A stretch of 64,000 bases of DNA from the NCBI GenBank assembly GCA_963989385.1, contig OZ022511.1, positions 2,046,001 through 2,110,000 of the forward strand, in the 5' to 3' direction. The translations under genes were made by a program, and so were the position numbers. This document shows, piece after piece, positions 1 through 26,898 of this stretch. The notes under the pieces are model-generated. The model was given only the letters and a program-made list of their open reading frames with translations, was not told the origin of the DNA and did not search any database. This DNA is from Ctena decussata (Eukaryota > Mollusca > Bivalvia > Lucinida > Lucinidae). Positions within the stretch are counted from its first letter, which is position 1; each line of letters opens with the position of its first letter.

Positions 1-210
1 GCTTATAGACACATTCGGGTTAGACATGCACAGATTGCATACCTGTTGTCAACTCTCCCAATAAGTCATGAATCTTTCAATTTTGAGACCCTTGCCCCCC
101 TACCCCCCATCTCCAGATCATATTTTAAAAATAATCCAATTCTTTTGCTTTTTAGACCACCTTCAGATTTCTGTTTTCATCCTTAAAATTAAAATTCCAT
201 GTGAATTTTC

Positions 211-368
211 AGCTCACCTGTACAAATGTACAGGAAGAGCTATTGAACTACCCCCGGCTTCGGCATTGGCGGCATCAGCAAAATGTTAAAAGTTTTACGT
301 TAAAGTTTTTTTTATGTGATGGGCAAGATGCTGTCAGGTGAGCTATCCTGTATTGGGACAGGTCTTGT
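211..368 (+). mobile_element. family E repeat
   Basis: From AGCTCACCTGTACAAATGTA to GGGACAGGTCTTG, opposite orientation to the other three copies. No coding content. Confidence 0.8.
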
Positions 369-1239
369 ATCATTTGTAACTTTGTCTGTTTAAAGATTTT
401 ATGCCCCATCATGATTTGATTAGGGAGAGGGGGGTATAGTGTTTCCAATTTCGGTTGTGCGTACATGCATACATGATTCTGTTTAGATTCAGGTTCAGAT
501 TTTTGTAAGAGGTAGATTTCAGGGTTTTTATTATTGTAGCAACTTGAAATTTTGTATAAGGGATTCTATAAGTTAAACAGGAATGTACAAGAATCAGGTC
601 ATGAAGATCCATTTGTCATGGTCAACTGACTTCGGATGTCAGCTAATTTTGCAAGGTTAAAATTTTTGTAAGAGGTACATTTTAGGGTTCCTATTAGTGT
701 AGCAATTTGAAATTTTGTATGACCTGTAAGTACAACAGAAATATACAAGAATCAGGTCATGACTATCCATATATCACTTTGTTTCTAACCAGGCTCTGTA
801 ATACACAGTAATTTTTACCATTTAGTGACTCTGAAACTGCATCAAGGGCTGCAGTTTGCCTCACATTTCAGACGTTGGTCAAAGTGTGGCCAATGGCCTT
901 TTACATTATATAAGTCTGCCTCTGTTATTGAACTACACTGAAGAAGTTTATGCCTACGATAAATTATTTAAAGGATTAACTTTTGCTCTATTTTAAGATT
1001 TTATGAACGCATTGTTTTGAAAAATAAACAATCATTATCTCTTGAAACAAAAATGGTTTGTTACATTGAGTCTTCTTTGGATTCAGAAAATGTCTCCCCC
1101 ATGGAAATTTTAAGTGATTTTCTCCATGTACTTAGTCTAAAAGCAGTCAGAAATGTTGGTTCACAGACTGCCTCCCCCATAGAAATTGCTGAAAGTTGAC
1201 AGGTATGAGATTGACCTAACAATAACGTGAAATTTTGGA
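369..1239. other. no gene seen
   Basis: AT-rich; two diverged copies of a TTTTTGTAAGAGGTA block (503, 665) with AATCAGGTCATGA (594, 750). No frame with support. Confidence 0.6.
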
Positions 1240-1378
1240 TAGATAGATATACCTTCAGGGGGAGCGACTTTGACGTTAATTTTTTCCTCCCTTCTAAGTA
1301 GGTGTCGATTTTTTAAAGGAAAAAAAGTAGCCCCTCTTTGGAGCAAATTCTTTTCTTTAAGTGTATGTTCCCCATTAA
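1240..1378. mobile_element. family B element, diverged
   Basis: GGGGGAGCGACTTTG start, TTTTTTCCTCCCTTC and GGAGCAAATTCTTTTCTTT arm. Confidence 0.6.
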
Positions 1379-1481
1379 GGACTATGTCATCCTTGGAAAC
1401 AAACAGGAATTCACAGTTGTTAGAAGACTCAGTGTAGTTGATTTAAACATCATGCCATGTTAAAATGCTGGTTTTCATTTT

Positions 1482-2155
1482 TCTAGACAACTTAGTTTAC
1501 ATACTGATCAGCCCTCTTTAGCCTGTCAAGACATACTATTGTTGGTATGCCAAACTTCATACATGTACTGTATTTATTGTTCATTTTACCATTTTAGTCT
1601 TGCCTCCAACTGGCAGAAGACATAGACATTACTTTTCCAGTGTCACCAGTGGCGTAAAATTTGGGTGGAGTTTTCTGGTTTAGCTCTGTTTTGTTACAAT
1701 GTGCAGGCAGGCATGACACTGCATTCTGTGGAATTCTTGTTACAGACAACTCAGTTTACTTTCTGAACAGCTCGCTTCATCCTGTTAAGATAAATTATTG
1801 TCGGTATGCAAAACTTCATACTGTGTTTAGCATTTCACAGACTTCTTGTTCTAGACAACTCAGTTTACTTACTGAACAGCCCTCTTTATCCTGTTAAGAT
1901 AAATTATTGTTGGTATGCAAAACTCCATACTGTGTTTAGCATTTCATAGAATTCTTGACCTAGACTATTCAGTTTACTTACTGATCAGCCCTCTTTATCC
2001 TGTCAAGGCAAATTAGTGTTGGTATGCAAAACTTCATACTGAATTTAGCATTTCACAGAATTCTTGTTCCAGATTACTCAGTTTACTGACTGATCAGCCC
2101 TCTTTATCCTGTCAAGGCAAAATGTTGTTGATATGCCGAACTTCATACTGTGTTT
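1482..2155 (+). repeat. tandem repeat, 109-bp period
   Basis: GACAACTCAGTTTAC-like motif at 1745, 1854, 1963 and 2072, with a separate older unit at 1482. Other shared blocks are CAGCCCTCTTTATCCTGT and GGTATGCAAAACTTCATACT. Not coding. Confidence 0.9.
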
Positions 2156-2355
2156 AATGTTCGTTTCACCATTTTATTTTTTCATTCTTTGAGTGCAATA
2201 TATTGGTTGCTGTAAAAAGCCTACTGTACAGCTTGATTAGCTCATTGCATTCTGGGTATTTTTTGTCGTCTGCTGAAATTGTCGTCTGCATCAAAAATTA
2301 AGAATATTTTGACAATATTGGTCTAACTAACTCTTGTAGAAATGATGTCCAGGCA

Positions 2356-2430
2356 GCAAACAGTTTGGATCACGAATCAGGCCCCACATTTACATTTGTG
2401 GGGCCTGATCTGGATCCAAACTGTTTGCCC
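2356..2430. repeat. family D hairpin
   Basis: GCAAACAGTTTGGATC outer stem; GGCCCCACATTTA/CATTTGTGGGGCC apical stem. Confidence 0.88.
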
Positions 2431-2565
2431 AGATACCCCTAAAGGGGTATCCCGAATGGAATGGGTTAGTGGTGTATGTATATTAATTTGTGATAATTGT
2501 ACGTAACTTCCATGAATGAAAACTTGAGGTATATGGGTACACTACCATTTTTTTCCCAACATATT

Positions 2566-2784
2566 TACAAAGGGGAAGAACTTTAGTGACTTCCTGTTTG
2601 CTTCCCTGGAGGACATAGCCCTTCTAAAAGAGGGTCTAAGAGGGTCTAATCTTTAAAAAAGAATTTAGAATATGCTCCTAGAGGAGCGAATTCTTTCTTT
2701 AAAGAGTTGACCTCCATAGAAAAGGGAGGCAGAAATGAATGTGGAGGAGTTGCTTCCCTTGAAATGTGCCCATTCACCATAAGG
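2566..2784. mobile_element. family B element
   Basis: Hairpin at 2651-2706 around GCTCCTAGAGGAGC; outer parts include CTTCCTGTTTGCTTCCCTGG and GTTGCTTCCCTTGAAA. Confidence 0.82.
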
Positions 2785-2872
2785 AACACAGACAACATTT
2801 CCTAACAGCCAGTATTCAGACAGTGTCATTTATTTAACCCTTAAAGTGCCAGAAATTAAAATAGTTAAATTT

Positions 2873-2942
2873 GCAAACAGTGTAGATCCAGATGAAGTGG
2901 CTCATTAGGAGCCACCTCATCTGGATCTACACTGTTTGGCCT
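2873..2942. repeat. family D hairpin, GTGGCTC apical stem
   Basis: CAGATGAAGTGGCTCATTAG pairs with its partner AGGAGCCACCTCATCTG. Confidence 0.9.
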
Positions 2943-3084
2943 CTAGTGTTCAAATTCTCAATATAATATCGCTTGGATGAAACATTTTTTGAAATTCTGC
3001 AGACGTAAATTTTGTCGTCTGCTTTTTGGCGCATTAATGGCTAATTCTACTTAATCACCATGTTGCTCCAGGACTTGCACATTT

Positions 3085-3257
3085 GAGCCACAACGTGACA
3101 AAACCAACAAAGTGGCTTGTACCTCCAGCAAAGACTCAGATCAGCCAGGGCATCTGCCCAGGCTGATCAGTCTTTCCTGTATGGCGGATGCCCATGCTGA
3201 TCTGTGTCTTCACTGGGTGGATGTGCCACTTTGTTGGTTTTGTCATGTCACGGCTCA
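3085..3257. mobile_element. family A foldback, short
   Basis: Both ends are kept (AGCCACAACGTGACAAAACC; complement at right) with the middle third deleted. Confidence 0.82.
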
Positions 3258-3593
3258 TTTTGTTCTCAAGAAAACTTTGTACTTGTATTCAAGAAATTCT
3301 GGCAGAAACAGTTTGCATTTTCACCTAATCGCCACTTTGTAAATACTCTTATCCAGATCATTTAACCTCAATTTGGCAATCTTTTTTTGTACCAGTCAGA
3401 TTCTGTTTTCTCCCATCTGTGACCATTTTAGAAACGTATGACTACGCTTTTACATAAGTCAACTGTATCTCAAGGAGGGAAACATTACATTGCTGTTCTT
3501 AACCTATTAACCCTTAAAGAATTTACAGACGACGACAAATTGCATAAAATATTTCGGCCAAGCGTTTTCATATTGTCAATATAAAGACTAGAG

Positions 3594-3667
3594 GCAAACA
3601 GTGTTGGTCCAGATGAGGTGGCTCCCACCGAGGTGGCTCCCACCTCATCTGGACCTAAACTGATTGC
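3594..3667. repeat. family D hairpin, GTGGCTC variant
   Basis: The apical GAGGTGGCTCCCACC block is duplicated. Confidence 0.82.
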
Positions 3668-3719
3668 AGAATCAATTATTTTTGATTTTTTATGCTGTAA
3701 GTGTTAATGTTCAATAAAT

Positions 3720-3956
3720 GAGCAGTGACATGAGAAAACCAACAATGTGGTTGTGTGCTCAGCGCAAACTCAGATCAGCCTGGGCATCCGCCCAGTCTGA
3801 TGAGAGTCTTCACTGTCTGCATGGAGATAGCTTAGTCCCTTAGCTACCCTTTAAGTGCTTAGGGAAGAGTCTGATCAGACTGGGCAGATGCCCAGGCTGA
3901 TCGGAGTCTGCACTGGGCGCACAACCACATTGTTTGTTTTCTCGTGTCACGGCTCA
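3720..3956. mobile_element. family A foldback, full length
   Basis: About 237 bp; outer arms AAAACCAACAATGTGG and complement; inner arms CAGATCAGCCTGGGCAT and complement; loop with TAGCTACC. No coding content. Confidence 0.88.
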
Positions 3957-4923
3957 AATACTCTCCTTGTCCACAGCCCTGAGGTCTCGTCTCAGTGTGA
4001 AATTTGTTACATATCGTCATGGAAACGAGTCGCTGCATGAAGAGATGTCATATTAGCATATGTTTACAACACATTCCCAGATCAGACTGCACATAGAAGA
4101 AAAAATGTTTTTCCACGTTGGTGTTGTTTACTCTGCCATCAGCATCACTACTGAGTATTATATACCTTTTATGAGATGGGATGTTTTATGTTGTGGCATT
4201 GTCTGCCCATCTGTCTGTCTGTTAACTTTTTCTGTCCACTCCATATCTCCCAAACTCCTTGAAAGATTTCTTGAAATGTAGGTCAAATTTTCACCTGAAC
4301 AATTTAATTTAACATTGTGTGACAAAGGTCAAGGTCATACAAAGAGCTTGAAGCTTTAAATGTAATTTCTTGTCCATTCTATATCTTTTAAACTGTTAAA
4401 AATTTCTTTATGAAAGTTTATACACACATAATGCACCATCAGGCAGTGAAAAAAAAAAAGAACCATTTGCCTACTTCTGCTTTTGACAGAATGATGCTCC
4501 TTTGTATAACTTAACCATTAACCTACTTCTGTTTTTGACAGAATTTACCCCTTTGCATAATTTTTAAAGTGATTTCCAGTCTGCCTCATTAGTAAGACTG
4601 TCAAAGTTAAAATCATCTATTGTTTTTTCCTGCTTTAAAACCCAACAGGCGTACATTGCCCTGCTTAGGGGAGCTTCGGTTTTTGTTAGAACTGCTGTGG
4701 TGGGTTATCTAAGTGCACAGGTTGATCTGGTTCCGTGTTGGCTGCATATATGATCTCGTTGGTTAACATGCAGGGCGTTGATTGTAAAGTTGTTTATTGT
4801 TTACATTATTAAGTGATTGTGCTAGGCATACATTGTGATTTTATTATACATACTGTATTGGTGTATATTTGCCATTTGACGTTTTACAGTCAATTTCATT
4901 TTTCTTAAGTAGTAAACACTAAC

Positions 4924-5162
4924 TTAGCCACAACATGACAAAACTAACAAAGTGACATGTGCACCATCGAAGAATCAGATCAGCCACGGCATCTGCCCAG
5001 TCTGATCAGAGTCGTTGCTATCCCCATGGAGCTAGCTGAGACCCTTAGCTACTATTTAAGTACACAGCAAGGACTCTGATCAGACTGGGCGGATGCCAAG
5101 GCTGATCTTAGTCTTCACTGGGTGCACATGCCACTTTGTTGGTTTTGTCATGTCACGGCGCA
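4924..5162. mobile_element. family A foldback, full length
   Basis: The ATGTGCAC variant of the outer arm; the left end is eroded to TAGCC. Confidence 0.85.
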
Positions 5163-5569
5163 TCTATTTTTCATGTCTATGTTAAACAACTCATCCCAAG
5201 CTCCTTAAACTTCCCATGTACTTGATACAAGTTATCTCATAATGTTCCACACATTTTCTGTTGTAAGCAGTATATAGCAGTCTAGCTTTTCATCCGTTCT
5301 TTCTTGCATCCTTCTGTCTATCAGCATACATATCAACCTCGATTTTAGGTCTATTTAAATGAGCAGTGGCCATCAGTCATCAAACGTAATGTACAAGAAG
5401 AATATACATCTTTTCTAAGATGCTAACAGCAATACTACTTTGTGACCTTGACAGATATACTGTATTTAAATGTCTTGGAACAATTTTTATTTAAAACATA
5501 CCAATACCTGTACTACAAATCCATGTAACCAAAATATAGCATAATAAGAAAGTGTGTCCAGTACAGTGA

Positions 5570-5745
5570 GTGAACTCGGGTTCAACGTCCCACCAACAAC
5601 AAGGTCATACGGAGATAGAACCTCGGTTTAAAGTCTCATCTGAAAGACCGGAGAAGCAGGGGATCGATCTTGCGATCCCTGGATTGGTAGCCCAGTGCGT
5701 TATCCACGACACTACCGCCGCTCCTGTGTCCTGTACAAGATTTCA
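5570..5745 (-). mobile_element. tRNA-derived SINE
   Basis: On the minus strand GGTAGTGTCGTGGATAACGC resembles an A box and GATCGATCCC a B box, spaced as in a tRNA. It is not a tRNA gene: arms do not pair properly. Confidence 0.65.
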
Positions 5746-5919
5746 AAATAAGTGTCTCTGAACAGGTGAAATATGCCATTCATGCCTAAAGTATTATATG
5801 TAAAAGGAAGATAATACCCAGAAACCATGTGCACTTAATAAGATATAAAGAATGCTAGACAAAAATGTTTTAGGTCTGCGCTTATTTGAGCATGTGCACA
5901 CAGGGTATAATCGATTCCG

Positions 5920-6182
5920 CTAATTTTGGCTTCCTGCAGAGACTGTACATCATATTTGGCTTCTGTCGACACAGTCCCCGATCTCTTGCTTCCTGTCGAG
6001 ACTTCTGCACATGATAAATGGCTTCCTGCAGAGACTGTCCGGGTGATTCTGCTTTCAGCCGAGGCTCTCGGGAGGAAGCAGAGTCATGCGGACAGTCTCG
6101 GTAGTAGTCCTTGCAGGAAGTCCCTGCAGGAAGCAAAAGTTCGCGGACAGTCTCGGCAGAAGCCAAATATGATGTACATAAT
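5920..6182. repeat. foldback element with CTTCCTGCAGAGACTGT repeats
   Basis: The left half carries CAGAGACTGT and ACATCATATTTGGCTTCTG; the right half carries the complements, with several internal copies of the GACAGTCTCGG block on both strands. Confidence 0.65.
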
Positions 6183-6215
6183 TAAGCTGTATGGTTACAT
6201 CACATCTTTTCCTGC

Positions 6216-6396
6216 CATTTTTTCAAGGGGAGACAACTTTGTGACTTCCTGTAAACATACCTGGATGCTGTAACCACTCCAGGAAGAAATCTACTATAAG
6301 AGGAAAAGAATTTGCTCATATTCTTTACTTTAACAGTTAACCTGCAAAAAATGAAAATGGCAGAATAGCTTCCCCTCAAAGTGTCTCTATTGACAT
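6216..6396. mobile_element. family B element
   Basis: GACTTCCTGTAAACATACCT and GCTTCCCCTCAAAGTG; hairpin partly lost. Confidence 0.72.
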
Positions 6397-6446
6397 TAAA
6401 CTTTTTAATTGTTTGTCAAGAGTAAACTTGTATCTTTCATAACATG

Positions 6447-6740
6447 ATGTCTTACATTGGCCTACTTCGCTTGGGGCTAATTCCGCGGCTATAGCCGAGC
6501 TACTGATGTTCGGTGTTGGGGCTATAGCTCGGACCATACCTCTGAGAATGGCCGCAGCTATAGCCAAAAAATACGCGGATGAGATATTTTGACCAATCAG
6601 CGAATATGTATCAAACCTAGTTGGAAGTTCATGAAAATGGTCGCTAACATTTGATTGGAAGATGCTTTACGTGGGAAAAGACTAATTAATGGAACAGCGG
6701 CTATAGCCGCGGATTTAGCCCGAAGCAAAGTAGGCCATTG
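6447..6740. mobile_element. MITE with GGCTATAGCCGCGG inverted ends
   Basis: TTACATTGGCCTACTTCGCT at the left and the matching complement ending GGCCATTGTAA at the right, about 43 bp. GGCTATAGCC palindromes recur inside. Confidence 0.8.
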
Positions 6741-7008
6741 TAAGCTGTAAACAACTACCTCAGTTTATACCATTATACCTGTTCCCCCTTAATTTGAAAA
6801 TGTAACAGTCCTTTATAATTCCTCATAATTATTAAATGCTCCATATGATAAATTATGACATACTCACTTCAGGATGTTCGTAGTTTTCTTAGCTAGGTCA
6901 CCAAGATGTAACAAAATTGCTTTGATATTATTCATAAACCATTGTTATTCAGACTCCCATTTCACCCATATACCATATTTACCCTAGATATTGGAAAGAC
7001 CTGTTTCA

Positions 7009-7077
7009 GCAAACATTGCTGACCCAGATCAGATGGCTCTTTAGGAGCCATCTGATCAGGGTCTGCACTGTTTGCTG
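7009..7077. repeat. family D hairpin, ATGGCTC apical stem
   Basis: GATCAGATGGCTCTTTAGGA centre; GCACTGTTTGC right end. Confidence 0.88.
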
Positions 7078-7326
7078 AATGCTAGGAGACATCTAGAGAA
7101 AGGACAAACAACTTGTCCAAACTCAGAAGGAGTGTTATTTATAGAATTTATTTATAGAATTGGATGAGGTAGGCATATATTTGAGGTAAACATGTTATTT
7201 TCATTTTTATGTTTTATTTTATTATGTTTTACAGAGGTTCAGATGAGGGCGAGTTTTTATGATAATTTTGAGATTTTGATTTCTGAACAGTATTTTCTGT
7301 TCAGACTCCTACAAACATGTTGCAAC

Positions 7327-7731
7327 TAGGGCTGGGATGGGTAGAGATTTTGCATCCCGGTATCCAATTTTGTATTACCCAGGTACCAGTTGCCGTATTA
7401 TTTTAATTATTTCCATAATGATTGCTAGAAAATATACATTTAGTGCAAAATGGTGAGGTTTATTCTGTCATTTGCAGATGTGCATGGTATTGGTATGAAA
7501 ATGTAGAAATCTCCATTTTAATATACAAAAGTGGTTTTGTAACTTGTGGTTGCAGTTATTACAAGACAGTCCTTTACATTAAAACTTGCTTTATTTGCAT
7601 GTTATTCAAGTGAAAAAGAGTATTTATACATTACATAATAATACCGTTCAGATACAGGTTGGTAAATTTGTACCTGTGTAATTGGTCTTCCCGATCTGAA
7701 CTCGGGTACCAGAGTACTTGTCCCAGCCCTA
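7327..7731. mobile_element. hAT-type MITE, 405 bp
   Basis: Ends TAGGGCTGGGA and TCCCAGCCCTA; GTTGCAAC at 7319-7326 and GTTGCATC at 7732-7739 form an 8-bp target duplication with one mismatch. No coding content. Confidence 0.82.
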
Positions 7732-7748
7732 GTTGCATCCTGGCCCAG

Positions 7749-7882
7749 AGGTTATAAAACTTAGTTTATTCTCAAACTAAAGCACACTGATTGGCTGCTT
7801 TTGAGCGCATGCTCGAAAGCAGCCAATCAGTGTGCTTTATTTTGAGTTTGAGATTATACTCAAGTTTTATAACCTCGGACCC
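7749..7882. repeat. hairpin element around TTGGCTGCTTTTGAGC
   Basis: GAGGTTATAAAACT at 7750 pairs with AGTTTTATAACCTC at 7864, and the stem continues through AAGCACACTGATTGGCTGCT almost to a GCATGC centre. A shorter relative lies at 36708-36802. Confidence 0.85.
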
Positions 7883-8049
7883 TGTTATTAGAGCCACCTT
7901 GCCAGTGAGGTTCTTGTAAGGAATCATACATAGCCTGTATTTTTGTGAAGAATAAAAAATGGATCCCATCATTATCACTGAAAAAATACCTTCATTGGAT
8001 CTCTGGATTAAGGTATGTGGCAAATATACACCATGTTGTTTTATCATTG

Positions 8050-8780
8050 TGGTAAATCCTGTGCTATCTTGTGATCAGAAATTGATGGTATTAAAAATAC
8101 TAAAAGTAATTGAATGGTTTGTTTGTTAGTCTCAAATCCTAATGTTTGCTAGATGTACATTACCTCTGCCAAGCAGCTCTATCCCAGTTCTTTAGAATTC
8201 TCAGTTTCAGACTATCTATACCAGAGTAGGTTTATCCTGGTTGCCTTGAACCTTTTCTTATGTACCCTAAAATTTCTAAGTGTTACAACAGATAGGTCTG
8301 ATCAAACAGTGCAGACTAGATCAGATTGTACGTAAAGGAGCATTACTTTTTGGTACATACTGTGTTGAATATGAACAACAGACCAAATTTTCATGTGAAA
8401 TTTTATTAAAACAAACATTCTACAGAAGCCACCCTAACAAAACCTTCAATTTCTTCTGCCTAGAAGGAATCCCAAATACCTTCCAATTCCAAAATATATA
8501 TTCATATTGTTTATCAACTTACACAGTTTTATTGTACCAGGACATCAATATGAATTATCTATATTCAAAAATACAACTTCGTATTATCCGTGTGTGTGTG
8601 TGTATTTCAATTCTTGTACAATATTCTTCCCACACCTCAGCAGAACATATCAATGGCTACAGTACGGGGCATCGTTTGTCTGTATTTCACTTTATCCCAA
8701 GCTCTTTTATCATTTTATACAATAAACCACTTGATACTATAAAAATTCTAAATATTGGGGCAGAAAGGACTGAGTAAAAA
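8050..8780. other. no gene seen
   Basis: A 165-codon frame at 8280-8777 has AT-rich, unbiased composition and no recognisable motif, so I do not call it. Confidence 0.55.
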
Positions 8781-8781
8781 A

Positions 8782-8901
8782 TGCAGGCCCAGATAAGATT
8801 GCTTCTTCAGGAGCAGTCTGATCAGGCCCTACAAAAACAGTGCAGGCCATGATCAGACTGCTCCTGAAGGAGCAGTCTGATCATGGTCTACACTGTTAGC
8901 C
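8782..8901. repeat. two family D hairpins in tandem
   Basis: 8786-8842 and 8843-8901; both have the CTGCTC..GAGCAG apical stem, the second being nearly perfect. Confidence 0.88.
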
Positions 8902-9090
8902 GTTCTATCTGCTTCTTCTGAAGGCATTACTGCACTGATGTTGTCGTTTCTATTCTCATAACCATGTTCACCAGGTGGCTAAGCCAAAGGTATCCATGGT
9001 TGCACACACCTGGTACCATGTGACCGTCCAAATTACTGAATTGAAAACCAGACTGTTTCCTTTAAGGGCAGTTATGGTTGTTAATTAATG

Positions 9091-9379
9091 TCACAGGGTA
9101 TAGGTTAGGTATATGATACATGTACACTTGTACTTCCTTGCGGTACAAGCCGGCTTTTATAGCGACGTGGTAGAGTGCTAGACTAGGGATCGAAGGGTCT
9201 CCGGCTCGATCCTTGGCTGGGGCATTCACAGACTCTGAAAAAATCTCCATGCCCTGGCTGAGGATTGAACCAGGGACCCTTCGATCTACAGTCTAGCACT
9301 CTTCCACATCGCTATAAAAGCCGGCCTGTACTGCACAGCAGTGCAAATATATGATATACCTAACCTATACCCTGTGACA
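9091..9379. repeat. 289-bp palindrome with a tRNA-like unit in each arm
   Basis: Arms run from GTCACAGGGTATAGGTTAGG inward and meet near 9230. Each arm holds a TATAGCGACGTGGTAGAGTG segment (A-box-like) and a GGCTCGATCC/GGTTCAATCC segment (B-box-like), so each resembles a tRNA-derived SINE head in head-to-head orientation. Confidence 0.82.
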
Positions 9380-9438
9380 TTTACATCTCCCATTTTTTAG
9401 AATTTCTATGGCAAGCACCATCAGTTAGCTTTCATACA

Positions 9439-9444
9439 TTTATT
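9439..9444 (-). terminator. candidate NDUFS8 polyadenylation signal
   Basis: AATAAA on the minus strand, about 900 bases after the NDUFS8 stop. A weaker ATTAAA lies nearer, at 9815-9810. I cannot tell which, if either, is used; the implied 3' UTR would include the tandem repeat at 9950-10310 and a family B element. Confidence 0.3.
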
Positions 9445-9796
9445 TTCAACTGCGCAAAAAAAACAAAAGCTTATAAAACAACACTGTGAGGAGATGTGAC
9501 AGAATTGGCCATCTCATCTAAATCTACAAGGGTTCAATATTCTGTAATCACTGTTTTACCAAATATCCCTTTTTCTGTAAATAGGCTTGTCCAAAGCTAA
9601 AAATGGAAGAGTCAACATGAGACAGATATGGGGCAAAGCGTTAGCAGTACTGCACCACTAGAAAAGAATACAGCAAAATACTCCATATCTAGCCATTAAA
9701 CTATACAATATGAAAATTTGTCTCTGTAGCCATCACGATTAACAATCAATAACTGTAATGTGTATACAGTCTCCATTGTTTAGACACTATTTTTAC

Positions 9797-9945
9797 ATGG
9801 GGCAAAACCTTTAATGGAACAATATATGCTTCCCCTCTAGGTCAAATTCATTTCCAAGGGGGGCTTCTCTTAAATAAAAGAATTTGCTCTCTACAGAGAG
9901 CAAATTCTTTCCTTTAAGAGTAGTCCCCAAGGAGACAAATATTCA
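9797..9945. mobile_element. family B element
   Basis: Perfect stem at 9876-9921 (AGAATTTGCTCTCTACAGAG centre). Lies in the presumed NDUFS8 3' UTR. Confidence 0.78.
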
Positions 9946-9949
9946 GAGG

Positions 9950-10312
9950 CTAGAGTTATCCCCCCTTTAAAATATTATCCAACTTAATTCCTTACAGTTA
10001 TCCCCCTTGGAAATGTTATCTGTATAGCTTAATTTCTGAAGTGTCTTCATGAAATTCACAAGTTATCACCCTTTGAAATATTATCAATACAACTTAATTC
10101 CTTACGGTTATCCCCCTTGGAAATGTTATCTATATAGCTTAATTTCTATAGTGTCGTCATGAAATTCAAAAGTTATTATCCTTGGAATATTATCCACACA
10201 AATAAAATTTCTGTAAGTGTCTTCATGTTTCACTCAAAAGTTATCCCCCTTGAAGATTTTATCCATCCAACTTAATTTTTTAAAGTGTTTTCATGCAACT
10301 CGGAAGATTAAC
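9950..10312 (+). repeat. tandem repeat in the presumed NDUFS8 3' UTR
   Basis: AGTTATCCCCCTTGGAAAT and AACTTAATTCCTTACGG alternate with GTGTCTTCATGAAATTC, about five degenerate units of 52-66 bp. Begins 27 bp past the stop codon. Confidence 0.8.
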
Positions 10313-10338
10313 ATTTCTCTCCCCCAAAAACTCCTGTT

Positions 10339-26651
<16,313 letters not shown>

Positions 26652-26898
26652 TTTATTAGGGGAGATAATAAGAAAGCAATTCGTCACCAGTATCATTCGG
26701 CCTTCTGAAAAAAAAAACAAGTAAAAGCTTTTCGAAAAATGAAGCGCCAGCTCCACAGATTTCTCTCTCATTTACTTTTTGTAAATAATACATTTATTCA
26801 AAGTATTGTATTTCAACTGCTTACATCGAAAGGGGTTATCAGAAAAAGATTTAAAAGAAAACTAAACTGTTATATAAAATTCGAATTTTGTTTTAAGA

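Noticed and set aside
2873..2942. microRNA precursor
   Set aside because: The hairpin is one of many dispersed family D copies; nothing marks it as a processed miRNA.
5570..5745. tRNA gene
   Set aside because: A and B boxes are present but the cloverleaf arms do not pair; more likely a SINE. The same applies at 9150, 9270, 11400 and 40037.
8280..8777. 165-codon plus-strand frame
   Set aside because: Amino-acid composition is that of translated AT-rich DNA; no motif, signal or splice context.
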